The translations under genes and the position numbers were made by a program. Shown in pieces: positions 41,843-50,074 of a stretch of 64,000 nucleotides of DNA. Below the pieces are notes generated by a model. It had not been told where the DNA came from. It saw only the letters and a list, made by a program, of their open reading frames with translations, and made no database searches. Within the stretch, counting starts at the first letter, position 1. Every line of letters begins with the position of its first letter. Origin of the DNA: Desulfovibrio ferrophilus (GTDB lineage: Bacteria > Desulfobacterota > Desulfovibrionia > Desulfovibrionales > Desulfovibrionaceae); assembly GCF_003966735.1 (NCBI RefSeq), contig NZ_AP017378.1:853501-917500 (forward strand), given 5' to 3'.

Positions 41843-43129
41843 TTATTGGCCTGAACCCTTGCGCAGGGCGTGCATGAACCGGGACCGAAGTGCGTCGGAC
41901 ATCAGCCCCTTCTTGACTGGCGACAGCTTGAGGAAACCGCCCAGCACGGCCCGGAAGAAATTGTCGGATTTGGAATTGGGGTTGTCGAACAGGATGTTTT
42001 GCAGGGTTCCCCGTTCCAGGGATTGCAGGATCACCCGCTCGAAGCTGTCTTCGGGATGGAAGACCTTTTGATCGCGCTTGCGCAGGTCCAGAGCATCGAA
42101 TTTGCACTTGAGCGCGCAGACGCCGCAGCCCAGGCAGAGCTCCTCGTTGATCTCGGCCCAGCAGTGGGGCTTGCCCTCGGTGGTTTGTTCCTTGTGGATG
42201 GTGATGGCGTCGATGGGGCAGGCGCGGGCGCATTTGCCGCAGCCGTTGCAGGCCTCGGCATCCACCTTGGCAATGAACGAGGACGAGACCAGCACCCCCG
42301 GGTAGCCGGAGTACTTGATGCCATGCATCAGGTTGCAGCAGCACCCGCAGCAGTGGCAGATGAAGCCGGCGTCCTGCTGCACGTTGTCGGTGGACAGGGT
42401 GAATCCATAATCCTTGGAGCGGGCGAAGATGTCGAGCATTTCGCCCTTGGGGATCTCGCGGGCGAATTCGTTGCGGATCAGAAATTCCGCGGACGGTCCC
42501 ATGGAGGTGCAGGTTTCCAGCGGTACGTCGCATTCCCGGGTGCCCATGTGGTGCTTTTCGTGCCGACAGGCGCACAGCCCCACGGCAAAGATGGAGGCTT
42601 CCTCGATCATGGCCGAAGCGCGCTCGTAATCCAGGATTTCCACGTGATCCTGCTGGCGGATGGTTTCCTCGTGGGGCAGGGCGCGCATCACGGAGACGAT
42701 CTGCCCATCGCCAAAGTTGGCCTCCAGAAAATCCCGATTGCCGAACATGTAGCTCTGGAATAACTCGGCCCATTTTTTGGGTTCCAGTTCGCCCTTGGTT
42801 CGCATCATGGTGAATTCGAAAAAGCCGATCACAAATGGCGAGATCATGTACAGGTAATGGTCGCCCTGCCAGATGTCGCAGACCAGCCCCTTGTGGCAGA
42901 GGCTGTTGAGCGTCTTGGACAGCTCCGGCTCCTGCATGCCCACCATGGGGCCAATGCGCTGGGCCGTGGAGGGGCGGTACGGCATGCGGATAATGAACTG
43001 TGCCTCGGCTGGGGTGTAGATGGCCTTCAGCATCCGATGCATGGCGTCGGACCACGGCATCCGGACGGGCATTCCGTCCACCTTGTCCCCCAATTCCCTG
43101 TAGATATCCTTGGCGATGATGTGTCCCAT
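41843..43129 (-). CDS. 4Fe-4S dicluster protein with N-terminal winged-helix-like domain
   Basis: A 428-residue protein. The N-terminal 100 residues include MVGMQEPELSKTLNSLCHKG, which reads like a winged-helix. The middle has a cysteine set (GLCACRHEKHHMGTREC, then ETC) and CHCCGCCCNLMHG. Residues about 285-350 are two ferredoxin motifs, CNGCGKCARACPIDA and CLGCGVCALKC. Similar proteins occur in anaerobes as electron carriers or redox sensors of unknown partners. The start follows AGGAACT. The gene is transcribed toward rsgA and is divergent from trkH. Confidence 0.85.
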   Translation of the reverse strand: MGHIIAKDIYRELGDKVDGMPVRMPWSDAMHRMLKAIYTPAEAQFIIRMPYRPSTAQRIGPMVGMQEPELSKTLNSLCHKGLVCDIWQGDHYLYMISPFVIGFFEFTMMRTKGELEPKKWAELFQSYMFGNRDFLEANFGDGQIVSVMRALPHEETIRQQDHVEILDYERASAMIEEASIFAVGLCACRHEKHHMGTRECDVPLETCTSMGPSAEFLIRNEFAREIPKGEMLDIFARSKDYGFTLSTDNVQQDAGFICHCCGCCCNLMHGIKYSGYPGVLVSSSFIAKVDAEACNGCGKCARACPIDAITIHKEQTTEGKPHCWAEINEELCLGCGVCALKCKFDALDLRKRDQKVFHPEDSFERVILQSLERGTLQNILFDNPNSKSDNFFRAVLGGFLKLSPVKKGLMSDALRSRFMHALRKGSGQ

Positions 43130-43218
43130 GCGGAGTTCCTAGCGCGGGCAAGGGGGAAGTGCAATGGGTGAGTGAAGGGAATAATCAATGGAATGTGATG
43201 GTTGTGTTTGAGGCAATT

Positions 43219-43348
43219 GGTTTCAATAAATAGGTATGGTGTCCCCCTAATTCGGTTTCAATAAATAGGTATGGTGTCCCCCTAATTCGTGGTGTCTCCC
43301 TAATTCCGGTATGGTGTCCCCCTAATTCCTGTGTCCCCCTAATTCCTC
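43219..43348. repeat. Cluster of short direct repeats with TGTCCCCCTAATT core
   Basis: A perfect 35-bp tandem duplication (43219-43253 and 43254-43288) is followed by three shorter copies ending near 43305, 43328 and 43346. All share (GG)TGTCCCCCTAATTC. A further copy lies at 46644-46663. The core resembles sequences found next to REP-associated (Y1) transposase genes, but none is present here. Confidence 0.75.
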
Positions 43349-43482
43349 GTGCGTGTTTTTGGTTTCAGCTTGCGGCGCAGATCAACTTCTTGTATATATT
43401 TCTGCGAATTGTACGCTCCTCCAGCCTGTCCTGTGCCCTTCGGCCATCATGGTTTCTGGCGCAGCGGCTGACCGGATTGATT

Positions 43483-44934
43483 ATGCACCTACGATCCATC
43501 GCCTACGTCATGGGCACCCTGATGCTGGTCACCGGCGTTTCCATGCTTTTTCCTGCCCTTTGCTCCGTGTACTACGGCGAGGATGACCTGTTCGCCATTC
43601 TCCTCTCGTTTGGTCTCACCACTGCCTGGGGGCTGCCCATGTGGTGGGGGTTCCGCAAGTATCAGGATATCTCCACCAAGGACGCTTTCGTCATCGCGGT
43701 GCTGGGCTGGATGCTCATTTCCGCCTTCTCGGCGTTGCCTTTTTACATTTACGGCACCACCACTTTCACTGACGGATTCTTCGAGATGATGTCTGGGTAT
43801 ACCACCAGTGGCGCCACCATCCTTACGGACATCGAAGCGGTACCGCACGGCTTGCTTTTCTGGCGAAGTGAAACCCATCTGCTGGGCGGCATGGGCTTCC
43901 TCACGTTGACCATCATCTTCCTGCCCCACGGCATGGGCGGGGTGCGCATTTTCCGGGCAGAATCCAGCCCAGGACAAAATCCCGTGGGTGAACGCATCCT
44001 GCCGCGCAACCGCAATGCCATGATCTTGCTGTGGGGGCTCTATCTGGGCCTCAACGCCATTCATATGGTGCTGCTCTGGCTGGGTGGCATGTCCTGGTTC
44101 GACGCGATATGTCATGCCTTCGGCGCGCTCTCCACATCCGGCTATTCCACCAAGAACCTCTCCGTGGGATACTACAATAGCGCCTGGATCGACTGGAGCA
44201 CCACCCTGTTCATGTTCCTGGGCGGCATGAGCTTCGTCCTTATCTTGCATCTGTTGCGCGGCGACTGGCGCACCGTCGTACGGAACACCGAGTTCCAGTG
44301 GTACGTCTACCTCACATTGTTTTTCTGCGTGGGGGTGGCGTGGATTCTGTGGGCCAAGGGCACATACGGCCCCGTGGACGCCTTGCGGTATTCCGCCTTC
44401 CAGATCAATTCCCTGTTGACCACCACGGGTTTCACCACTGCGGACTATGAACAATGGCCGCATGCGGCGCAGATGGTGCTGTACGCGGTGTTTTTCATAG
44501 GGGGGTGTGCGGGGTCCACCACGTCCGGCATCAAGATCGTGCACTACGTCATCATCTGGCAGTTCATGATCAAGAACATCAAGAAAATCTTCTTCTCGCC
44601 CATGAGCATCGTCAGCGTGCGTCTCAATGGCCAGCCCATCGACAACCGCCTCGTCAACTGGGCCATTTGCTACTTTCTGGTGAACATATTCCTGATCCTG
44701 GCGGGGGGATGCTTTGTTTCGTTGACGGATGATCTGGACCTGACGTCCTCCATGTCCGCGGTCATCGCCACGCTCATGAACATCGGCCCGGGCATGGGCA
44801 AAGTGGGGCCGGCGCAGAACTACGCCTTTCTTTCCGATACGGCCAAGTGGTTCCTTAGCTATATGATGCTGGTAGGGCGGCTGGAAATGTTCAGCGCGTT
44901 GGTGGTCTTCTATCCTGCCTTCTGGAAAAAGTAG
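43483..44934 (+). CDS. trkH: Trk-type potassium uptake protein, membrane subunit
   Basis: A 483-residue polytopic protein starting MHLRSIAYVMGTLMLVTGVS. It carries the repeated pore-loop signatures of TrkH: YTTSGATILTDIEAVPHGLL, FGALSTSGYSTKNLS, LTTTGFTTADYEQWP and MNIGPGMGKVGPAQNY. It forms the potassium channel gated by TrkA. It converges with trkA, sharing a bidirectional terminator. Confidence 0.95.
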   Translation: MHLRSIAYVMGTLMLVTGVSMLFPALCSVYYGEDDLFAILLSFGLTTAWGLPMWWGFRKYQDISTKDAFVIAVLGWMLISAFSALPFYIYGTTTFTDGFFEMMSGYTTSGATILTDIEAVPHGLLFWRSETHLLGGMGFLTLTIIFLPHGMGGVRIFRAESSPGQNPVGERILPRNRNAMILLWGLYLGLNAIHMVLLWLGGMSWFDAICHAFGALSTSGYSTKNLSVGYYNSAWIDWSTTLFMFLGGMSFVLILHLLRGDWRTVVRNTEFQWYVYLTLFFCVGVAWILWAKGTYGPVDALRYSAFQINSLLTTTGFTTADYEQWPHAAQMVLYAVFFIGGCAGSTTSGIKIVHYVIIWQFMIKNIKKIFFSPMSIVSVRLNGQPIDNRLVNWAICYFLVNIFLILAGGCFVSLTDDLDLTSSMSAVIATLMNIGPGMGKVGPAQNYAFLSDTAKWFLSYMMLVGRLEMFSALVVFYPAFWKK

Positions 44935-44954
44935 GGCTTTTTTTCGACCCAACC

Positions 44955-44995
44955 AAAAACCGGACGCGCCGAGGAAATCGGCACGTCCGGTTTTT
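44955..44995. terminator. Bidirectional terminator between trkH and trkA
   Basis: AAAAACCGGACG (44955-44966) pairs with CGTCCGGTTTTT (44984-44995), giving A-runs and T-runs on both strands between converging genes. Confidence 0.9.
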
Positions 44996-45033
44996 GCTGT
45001 GCGGGGCGAATCGCCAGGGTGTGTCGATAGACC

Positions 45034-46419
45034 CTAGTGCAGGAAAAGATCCTGCAAATCGGTGATATTGGCGGAACCGCAGATGGCGATGACCCGTTCC
45101 TGGGCCTGTATCTGCGTGTCACCCACGGCGATCTGCCACTCACCGTCTCGCAGGTACGCGCCAATAATAATCTTGTCCCGCAACTGATCCTGCTTGGAAA
45201 GTGGCTTTTTGGTGATGGGGGAGCGGTGGTCGGCTTTGATTTCCACCACTTCGGCATCGAATCCGTGCAGCCGCGCCATGGAAAGCAGTTTGCCGCGGCG
45301 TAGGTATTTGAGGATTTCGTTACCGGCGATGACCTTGGAGTTGAGCGCCACATCCGATCCCATGGAGGCGGCCAATACCAGATATTCTTCCTTGTTCACC
45401 AGGGCGATGGTCTTGCTATCGCCGGAATGGCCGTTCTGGCCTTGGGTTTTGAGCAGATGCTTTGCCAGAATGCAGCTCATGATGTTGGTTTCGTTGTCGT
45501 TGGTAGCGGCGATGATGGAATTCATGTCCAGCACGCCTGCCTGCTCCAGAGTCGCGGCGTGGGAGGCGTCGCCGTGGAGTATCTGGGTATGCGCGAGTTC
45601 GTTGGTAAGCGCCTCGGCGCGTTTCTCTTCCCGCTCCACAAGTCGCACGTCATGCGATTTTTCCAGCAGTTGCGCCACCCGCCGGCCGATAAGGCCGCCG
45701 CCGAGGATCATGGTCCGGTGTTTGCGTTGCGCCTTGCCCTCGGTGCGCTCCATGAGCATGGGCGAATCCTTGCTGGTGGCCATGAAAAAGATCTGGTCGC
45801 CGGGCAGAAGCTCCTGATCGCCGCTTGGGATGATGGTGGTGATGCCCCGGGCAATAGCCACGATGCGGAAGAAGACATCCTTGTGCTCGCGGGAAACGTC
45901 CAGGATTTTTTTGCCCGCCAGGGGGGAGTCGGCCGGTATGCGCATGGACGTCAGCTTCATGGCGCCTTCGGCCATATCAATAACCACGTTGCCCGCGCGC
46001 AGCGTAATGAGACGGGCGATCTCTTGCGCGGTCAGTTCCTCGGGACGAATGATGAAATCGATTTTGTGATCTTCGGGGCGCAGGATTGAATCCTTTTCCC
46101 AGATCTCCAGGGTCCGAATGCGGGCGACTTTGCTCTTGATGCCAAATCGGTCGGCGATCATGCAGGCCATGATGTTCACCGAATCGTTGTCCGTGACGGC
46201 GATAAGGTGTTCGATATGGTCGGCGTTGGCACGTTTCCAGTAGTCGAAGCTCATCACGTCGCCCAGGATGATGCGGGCGTCGATCTCGCTGTCCGCCTGG
46301 CGGACCAGGTCCGGATTGTGTTCGATGATGGTAATGTCGTGTCCCTGGCGCACCAGTTCCTTGGCCAGATAGAATCCCACGCCGCCCAGCCCGAGGATGA
46401 GTATTTTTTCACTTCGCAT
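45034..46419 (-). CDS. trkA: Trk potassium uptake regulatory subunit
   Basis: A 461-residue cytosolic ring-forming protein with two RCK units, each an NAD-binding Rossmann domain (ILILGLGGVGFYLAKELVRQ at the N-terminus; MILGGGLIGRRVAQLLEKS at about 235) followed by a TrkA-C domain (MKLTSMRIPADSPLAGKKIL; HRSPITKKPLSKQDQLRDKI). It gates TrkH by nucleotide binding. Full length for the double-domain form. Confidence 0.95.
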   Translation of the reverse strand: MRSEKILILGLGGVGFYLAKELVRQGHDITIIEHNPDLVRQADSEIDARIILGDVMSFDYWKRANADHIEHLIAVTDNDSVNIMACMIADRFGIKSKVARIRTLEIWEKDSILRPEDHKIDFIIRPEELTAQEIARLITLRAGNVVIDMAEGAMKLTSMRIPADSPLAGKKILDVSREHKDVFFRIVAIARGITTIIPSGDQELLPGDQIFFMATSKDSPMLMERTEGKAQRKHRTMILGGGLIGRRVAQLLEKSHDVRLVEREEKRAEALTNELAHTQILHGDASHAATLEQAGVLDMNSIIAATNDNETNIMSCILAKHLLKTQGQNGHSGDSKTIALVNKEEYLVLAASMGSDVALNSKVIAGNEILKYLRRGKLLSMARLHGFDAEVVEIKADHRSPITKKPLSKQDQLRDKIIIGAYLRDGEWQIAVGDTQIQAQERVIAICGSANITDLQDLFLH

Positions 46420-46573
46420 TGCAGTCTACTTTTCAAAGGTGTTGCAGCTGTATGTGTTTGATTTGTCCGCCTCGCGGTTGTACCTCACGCCCGGCATCAG
46501 CACAACTTTGGTCTTGTCCTGTGGGGCTGGGGAGCGCGGCAACCTGGCATTCGCGGTGGGGCTGGAAATAGAG

Positions 46574-46625
46574 AAAGGCTTCCGATCGATGCCGGAACCC
46601 TTTGGCTTTGGGGTGAAGAGGGGGG
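46574..46625. repeat. Possible third, weaker att-like copy and hairpin
   Basis: AAAGGCTTCCG-ATCGATG-CCGGAACCCTTTGG followed by CTTTGGGGTGAAGAGGGGGG resembles the tRNA-Ser terminator plus tRNA 3' end (51032-51085). It sits between trkA and the E2-E1-JAB gene. The match is weaker than at 40.1 kb and may be chance. Confidence 0.35.
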
Positions 46626-46653
46626 CCTTACGGTTGCGAAACAGGTATGGTGT

Positions 46654-46676
46654 CCCCCTAATTTAAATTTAGGGGG
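46654..46676 (-). terminator. Hairpin at the end of the E2-E1-JAB operon
   Basis: CCCCCTAA (46654-46661) pairs with TTAGGGGG (46669-46676) around TTTAAAT. It overlaps the stop codon and the TGTCCCCCTAATT repeat, so the repeat may have replaced the original gene end. Confidence 0.5.
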
Positions 46677-48934
46677 GAAGTTGTCCCTAACGTTCCGCTT
46701 ATCCCATGGTCGCTTATGATAAGTTGGACGGCGGGGCTCCCATCGTCTGCGAGAGTTAAGGTTAGCCCTGCTAGCTGTGTGAGGTCTATGAAGCTTGGGT
46801 GGGGTGAGACTCCGGGGGGGTGTGAGTGCCACTCGCCTACGTAGCGGATATGCCCTCCTGTTTGGGTTGCTGCAGCCTTTATGGTTTCTAGGACGCCCAA
46901 AGTCCCCCTGATGAACTCATGTGGGTGTTCTTGGCTGTCTTGGGGGGCCGGAAGAGCCGAAACGATGTCGATGCGTTGTTTGTAGGTGTCTACTACTCCT
47001 AAGAGAACTCCACCAGTTTCAGATGGCAATCTATCGTTTCGAAGTTTTGTCATGTTCTCCATCGTCTGACGGAGCATGCGAATGGTCCAGCCATCTTTGA
47101 TTAATGTTTCAAGCGGATCAGGAGTAATTCTCATTGTTGAAATACTGCCGTCATTTCTGATGGTCCAGATTTGTAGAAGCGCATCGTCTTGTTCAGTGGC
47201 GTTTGGTATGGCCTGGGCGATAAGGTTTGAGAGTAATTGCGCTCGTGAGCATGCAAGTCGAGTTGTCAGTGATCTACAGTCTCCTGAATACTGTATTTGG
47301 TCCGGCTTTACAGTTAATATGTCGTTGATTTGCGGTGTGGTGATGATTGTGCTGTAGAAAAGGGACTCGATGCTGTTTATGTCAACTGATCTGTTTGAGC
47401 TCTCCATCATTAATACGGATGTCGATCCTGTTGCGTTGTAGAAAAAAGACGCCCGGCGTGCCTCTGTTTCGAGGTCGTTTATGTATCGACTTACTGGGAC
47501 TGATGCCGAAGCATCGAATATCAGGTCCGAATCGTTTAGTGCAGCATCAATTTTTGGTTTCACTTCGCTTTTTTCAGACATGATGTCTGCGAAGTATCCA
47601 GATGCGCGAGTGGCAGGTATCTCATATATGAGGTGCTCAGATAGCCTCGTGGCTTTTGGGTGTCCTATATCTCCGACAGACAGAGCGTGCCGAGCGAGGT
47701 TGTGTGGAAATAAAATGTCGGCGTCTATTATTGTCCATTCATATCTGCCTTCACGTGCGAGAGATTCTGCGACAAGTGAGCCAATAGCTCCTGCGCCAAT
47801 TAGTGTCACTTTTCTTGTGTCATGTGACGTTGATCCTGCTAGGCGCGCTGCAAGATTTGAGTTGAAGTAGCTTGTGACATCGGCTGCGCTTATTGTGAAT
47901 TCTCTAAGTTTTTCTTTTTCAATTACTGTTTTTTCGAAGTTTATTGTTGCTCCATATTGAGATTCGCTTGCATCTTTTTCTGGGTTGTGAACAATTGCAT
48001 CAATAGCGACTCCAATTTCTCCTAAGGTGTTTTCGGTGACAAATGCAATTGTACTTGATGCGCCTGCGTGTCCCGTGAGTGGGTGGATTATTGGCATTTT
48101 GACAAGTATCCCAAGATGGCATCCGAATCTGAAATTTTGCAATTTACTTTTTTCTTCAGTCCATTCTCTTGTTTTGTCATATATGCTTTGAATTAAATCG
48201 ACACCCCTTTGAAACATTTCGTCGTGTAATAGCTCTAGTGTATCTGGTGATACTCTAATTCTTTTCATTTTGTCTGGATGCAATTCGAATGTGAGGAATA
48301 CGACGTCTTCAAAACTTGCTTTTTCTTTATCGTTCTGATCTGAGTTTTTTGCGATGAGTATTCTTGTGTTTGGTATTCCGATGCAGACAATATCCTTCTC
48401 TTCTCCCTCTTGTTGTTTAAAAACCTCTTCTTTGAATATGACAGTAAAAGATGTTCCAGGGAGCAGGTATGGGTCGAGGGCCTGTTCTGCACCATGGAGT
48501 TCGTCTGTTAAGATTCTATTGAACCAATTTGTTATTCTGTAGAGTAAGTCGGCTGAAGTGTGTGTGAGTTTAGCTTCCCGCCATGGTCTTTCGTCAATGC
48601 ATAGGCTGTATGGTAGTCCTTTTGCTGCTATATTTTGATGTGGGGTGTCGGGGAAATCCGGGCGTGTTGAAAAAACACGAGGATATTCATCTGTCTGAGG
48701 AAAGCATACGCCAATTATTTCATGGCGATGTATGGCGTACGGGGGACGTTGAGGCATTCCACTCTCAACTTGAATTAAAATGACATCAATGCTCCTCTCA
48801 TTGCATCGCAAGAACCCTGTGATTTTAGCTATAGGATGACCGTGTTTTCGAATGTAATTGGCGAAATTGATGGCCAGCGGAAGTCTTAAATCAGTTTCTT
48901 CTATTGGGGCGAATTGGTTAAACCATTCATGCAT
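46658..48934 (-). CDS. E2-E1-JAB fusion: ubiquitin-like conjugation and deconjugation enzyme
   Basis: A 758-residue protein with three enzyme modules. Residues about 1-150 are E2-like, with GLPYSLCIDERPWRE (candidate catalytic Cys112). Residues about 370-630 are an E1/ThiF adenylation domain: TLIGAGAIGSLVAESL (nucleotide loop 380-386), IIDADILFPHNLARHAL, and candidate thioester Cys553 in SGDCRSLTTRL. The C-terminal domain (635-750) is a JAB/MPN isopeptidase with an intact JAMM site: Glu639, His703 and His705 (EWHSHP), Ser714, Asp717. It could attach and remove a small protein tag on a target. It follows the MBL gene by five bases; base composition is A+T-rich compared with neighbours. The modules resemble Cap2 plus Cap3 of type II CBASS. 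Confidence 0.92.
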   Translation of the reverse strand: MHEWFNQFAPIEETDLRLPLAINFANYIRKHGHPIAKITGFLRCNERSIDVILIQVESGMPQRPPYAIHRHEIIGVCFPQTDEYPRVFSTRPDFPDTPHQNIAAKGLPYSLCIDERPWREAKLTHTSADLLYRITNWFNRILTDELHGAEQALDPYLLPGTSFTVIFKEEVFKQQEGEEKDIVCIGIPNTRILIAKNSDQNDKEKASFEDVVFLTFELHPDKMKRIRVSPDTLELLHDEMFQRGVDLIQSIYDKTREWTEEKSKLQNFRFGCHLGILVKMPIIHPLTGHAGASSTIAFVTENTLGEIGVAIDAIVHNPEKDASESQYGATINFEKTVIEKEKLREFTISAADVTSYFNSNLAARLAGSTSHDTRKVTLIGAGAIGSLVAESLAREGRYEWTIIDADILFPHNLARHALSVGDIGHPKATRLSEHLIYEIPATRASGYFADIMSEKSEVKPKIDAALNDSDLIFDASASVPVSRYINDLETEARRASFFYNATGSTSVLMMESSNRSVDINSIESLFYSTIITTPQINDILTVKPDQIQYSGDCRSLTTRLACSRAQLLSNLIAQAIPNATEQDDALLQIWTIRNDGSISTMRITPDPLETLIKDGWTIRMLRQTMENMTKLRNDRLPSETGGVLLGVVDTYKQRIDIVSALPAPQDSQEHPHEFIRGTLGVLETIKAAATQTGGHIRYVGEWHSHPPGVSPHPSFIDLTQLAGLTLTLADDGSPAVQLIISDHGISGTLGTTSPLNLN

Positions 48935-48939
48935 TGCTT

Positions 48940-50073
48940 TTACCCAGCGCGCTGTGGTGTTAATGCTGCTGCGGCCGCGCCGCTTGTGATGTCTGAAACT
49001 GTTCGGATTCCGTACCGCGTGATTTCAATTTTGAATGGTTTCGGGTCGAGGTAGGATGGGTATTGCATAGTTACACGGAATTCCCCATCTTTTTCGCCTG
49101 CGACATTAGAGTAGTATGATGCGGCTTGCCTGTGGGGAGGCTGAGGGGCTTTGTCCTCATCGGAGCCTTTTTGAGGGATAGGTTTGCTTGTCGAAGCGAT
49201 CAGGCCGCCAGCGTTTCCTTGTGTTTCGAAAAGCCATTTTACGTTAGGCTCAGGGGTGGTGGTGTCTTCCCCTCTATCGTTTTTATTAAGGGTCTTGTAG
49301 GAGCAGTGATGAGGTATTTTGAAGATGTCCCACTCAAGACGATCTTCATTGCCATGGCTTTTTGAGATGTGCACTAACTGGCTAAGAGTCTCGGAGTCGA
49401 CGTCTGAACCAAAGATGGCGTTGGTTGTGGAGTCGCTTTCTCTGAATCTGGCTTGAAATACGATTGAATCTTGGTTTCTGTCTTCAAGAGTGTTTTCGTC
49501 TTGCCGCCATGCAAATGGACAGTGGACGAAGAATTCTACGGCCTCTGGGGCTTCGATCTGGAAGCCTGGTACAAGTTCCCCTGCGTCCACGATACAATCC
49601 CGTCTGTCTTTGATTGAAAGCCCTTCGCCTTCGAGAAACTTTTTGAGTGATTCGGGGCGAGAAAATACCTTGATTCCATCTCCCCGCTTTAAGCGGTAGC
49701 GAGCCTCTTGACGCACACACCATGCATCGTCCTCAACTCCAACTTCCGTGATCGCTGCGGCAGGAACCCAAAGCTCTTCAATTTTAGGTCGGCCTTCTTT
49801 TTGGGTTTCTTTGAGGTGGTCCAGCCAGAAAAAATTTCGTGTCCCTTTCACATGGTCTTCATCTAGGTGGGTGAAGCAGACAACTCTAAAGTCAGTTTGT
49901 TGCGCTTGAGCAAGCGCTATGTGTAGTTCGCGAGGAAGGTTGCATCGTTTGTCGCCTGGGTCTGATGGATCGCACATGTCCGCGTAGTCAACTAAGACGA
50001 GTTGCGAGTTGGCCAGTTTGATCAGTGTGCTGTCTGCGTTGCCCAGAGGGTGGAAGGTTAAGGTGGCTGTCAT
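48940..50073 (-). CDS. ComEC/Rec2-like metallo-beta-lactamase-fold hydrolase
   Basis: A 377-residue soluble protein. N-terminal MTATLTFHPLGNADSTLIKL and LVLVDYADMCD match the ComEC-like subgroup; HLDEDH at 69-74 is the HxDxDH metal site, and FGSDVDSETL and FKIPHHCSY supply later ligands. Relatives cleave nucleic acids or cyclic or phosphodiester bonds. The tail is alanine-rich and ends TPQRAG, a form compatible with a conjugation tail. It starts one base after the membrane gene's stop (GGAGATAA ribosome site) and precedes the E2-E1-JAB gene. Confidence 0.88.
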   Translation of the reverse strand: MTATLTFHPLGNADSTLIKLANSQLVLVDYADMCDPSDPGDKRCNLPRELHIALAQAQQTDFRVVCFTHLDEDHVKGTRNFFWLDHLKETQKEGRPKIEELWVPAAAITEVGVEDDAWCVRQEARYRLKRGDGIKVFSRPESLKKFLEGEGLSIKDRRDCIVDAGELVPGFQIEAPEAVEFFVHCPFAWRQDENTLEDRNQDSIVFQARFRESDSTTNAIFGSDVDSETLSQLVHISKSHGNEDRLEWDIFKIPHHCSYKTLNKNDRGEDTTTPEPNVKWLFETQGNAGGLIASTSKPIPQKGSDEDKAPQPPHRQAASYYSNVAGEKDGEFRVTMQYPSYLDPKPFKIEITRYGIRTVSDITSGAAAAALTPQRAG

Positions 50074-50074
50074 G

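Noticed and set aside
43219-43348. Possible CRISPR array
   Set aside because: Repeats are adjacent or overlapping without unique spacers of constant length, and no cas genes are present.
46397-46666. Forward 89-codon frame between trkA and the E2-E1-JAB gene
   Set aside because: It begins inside trkA antisense, has no ribosome site and ends in the repeat; no protein features.
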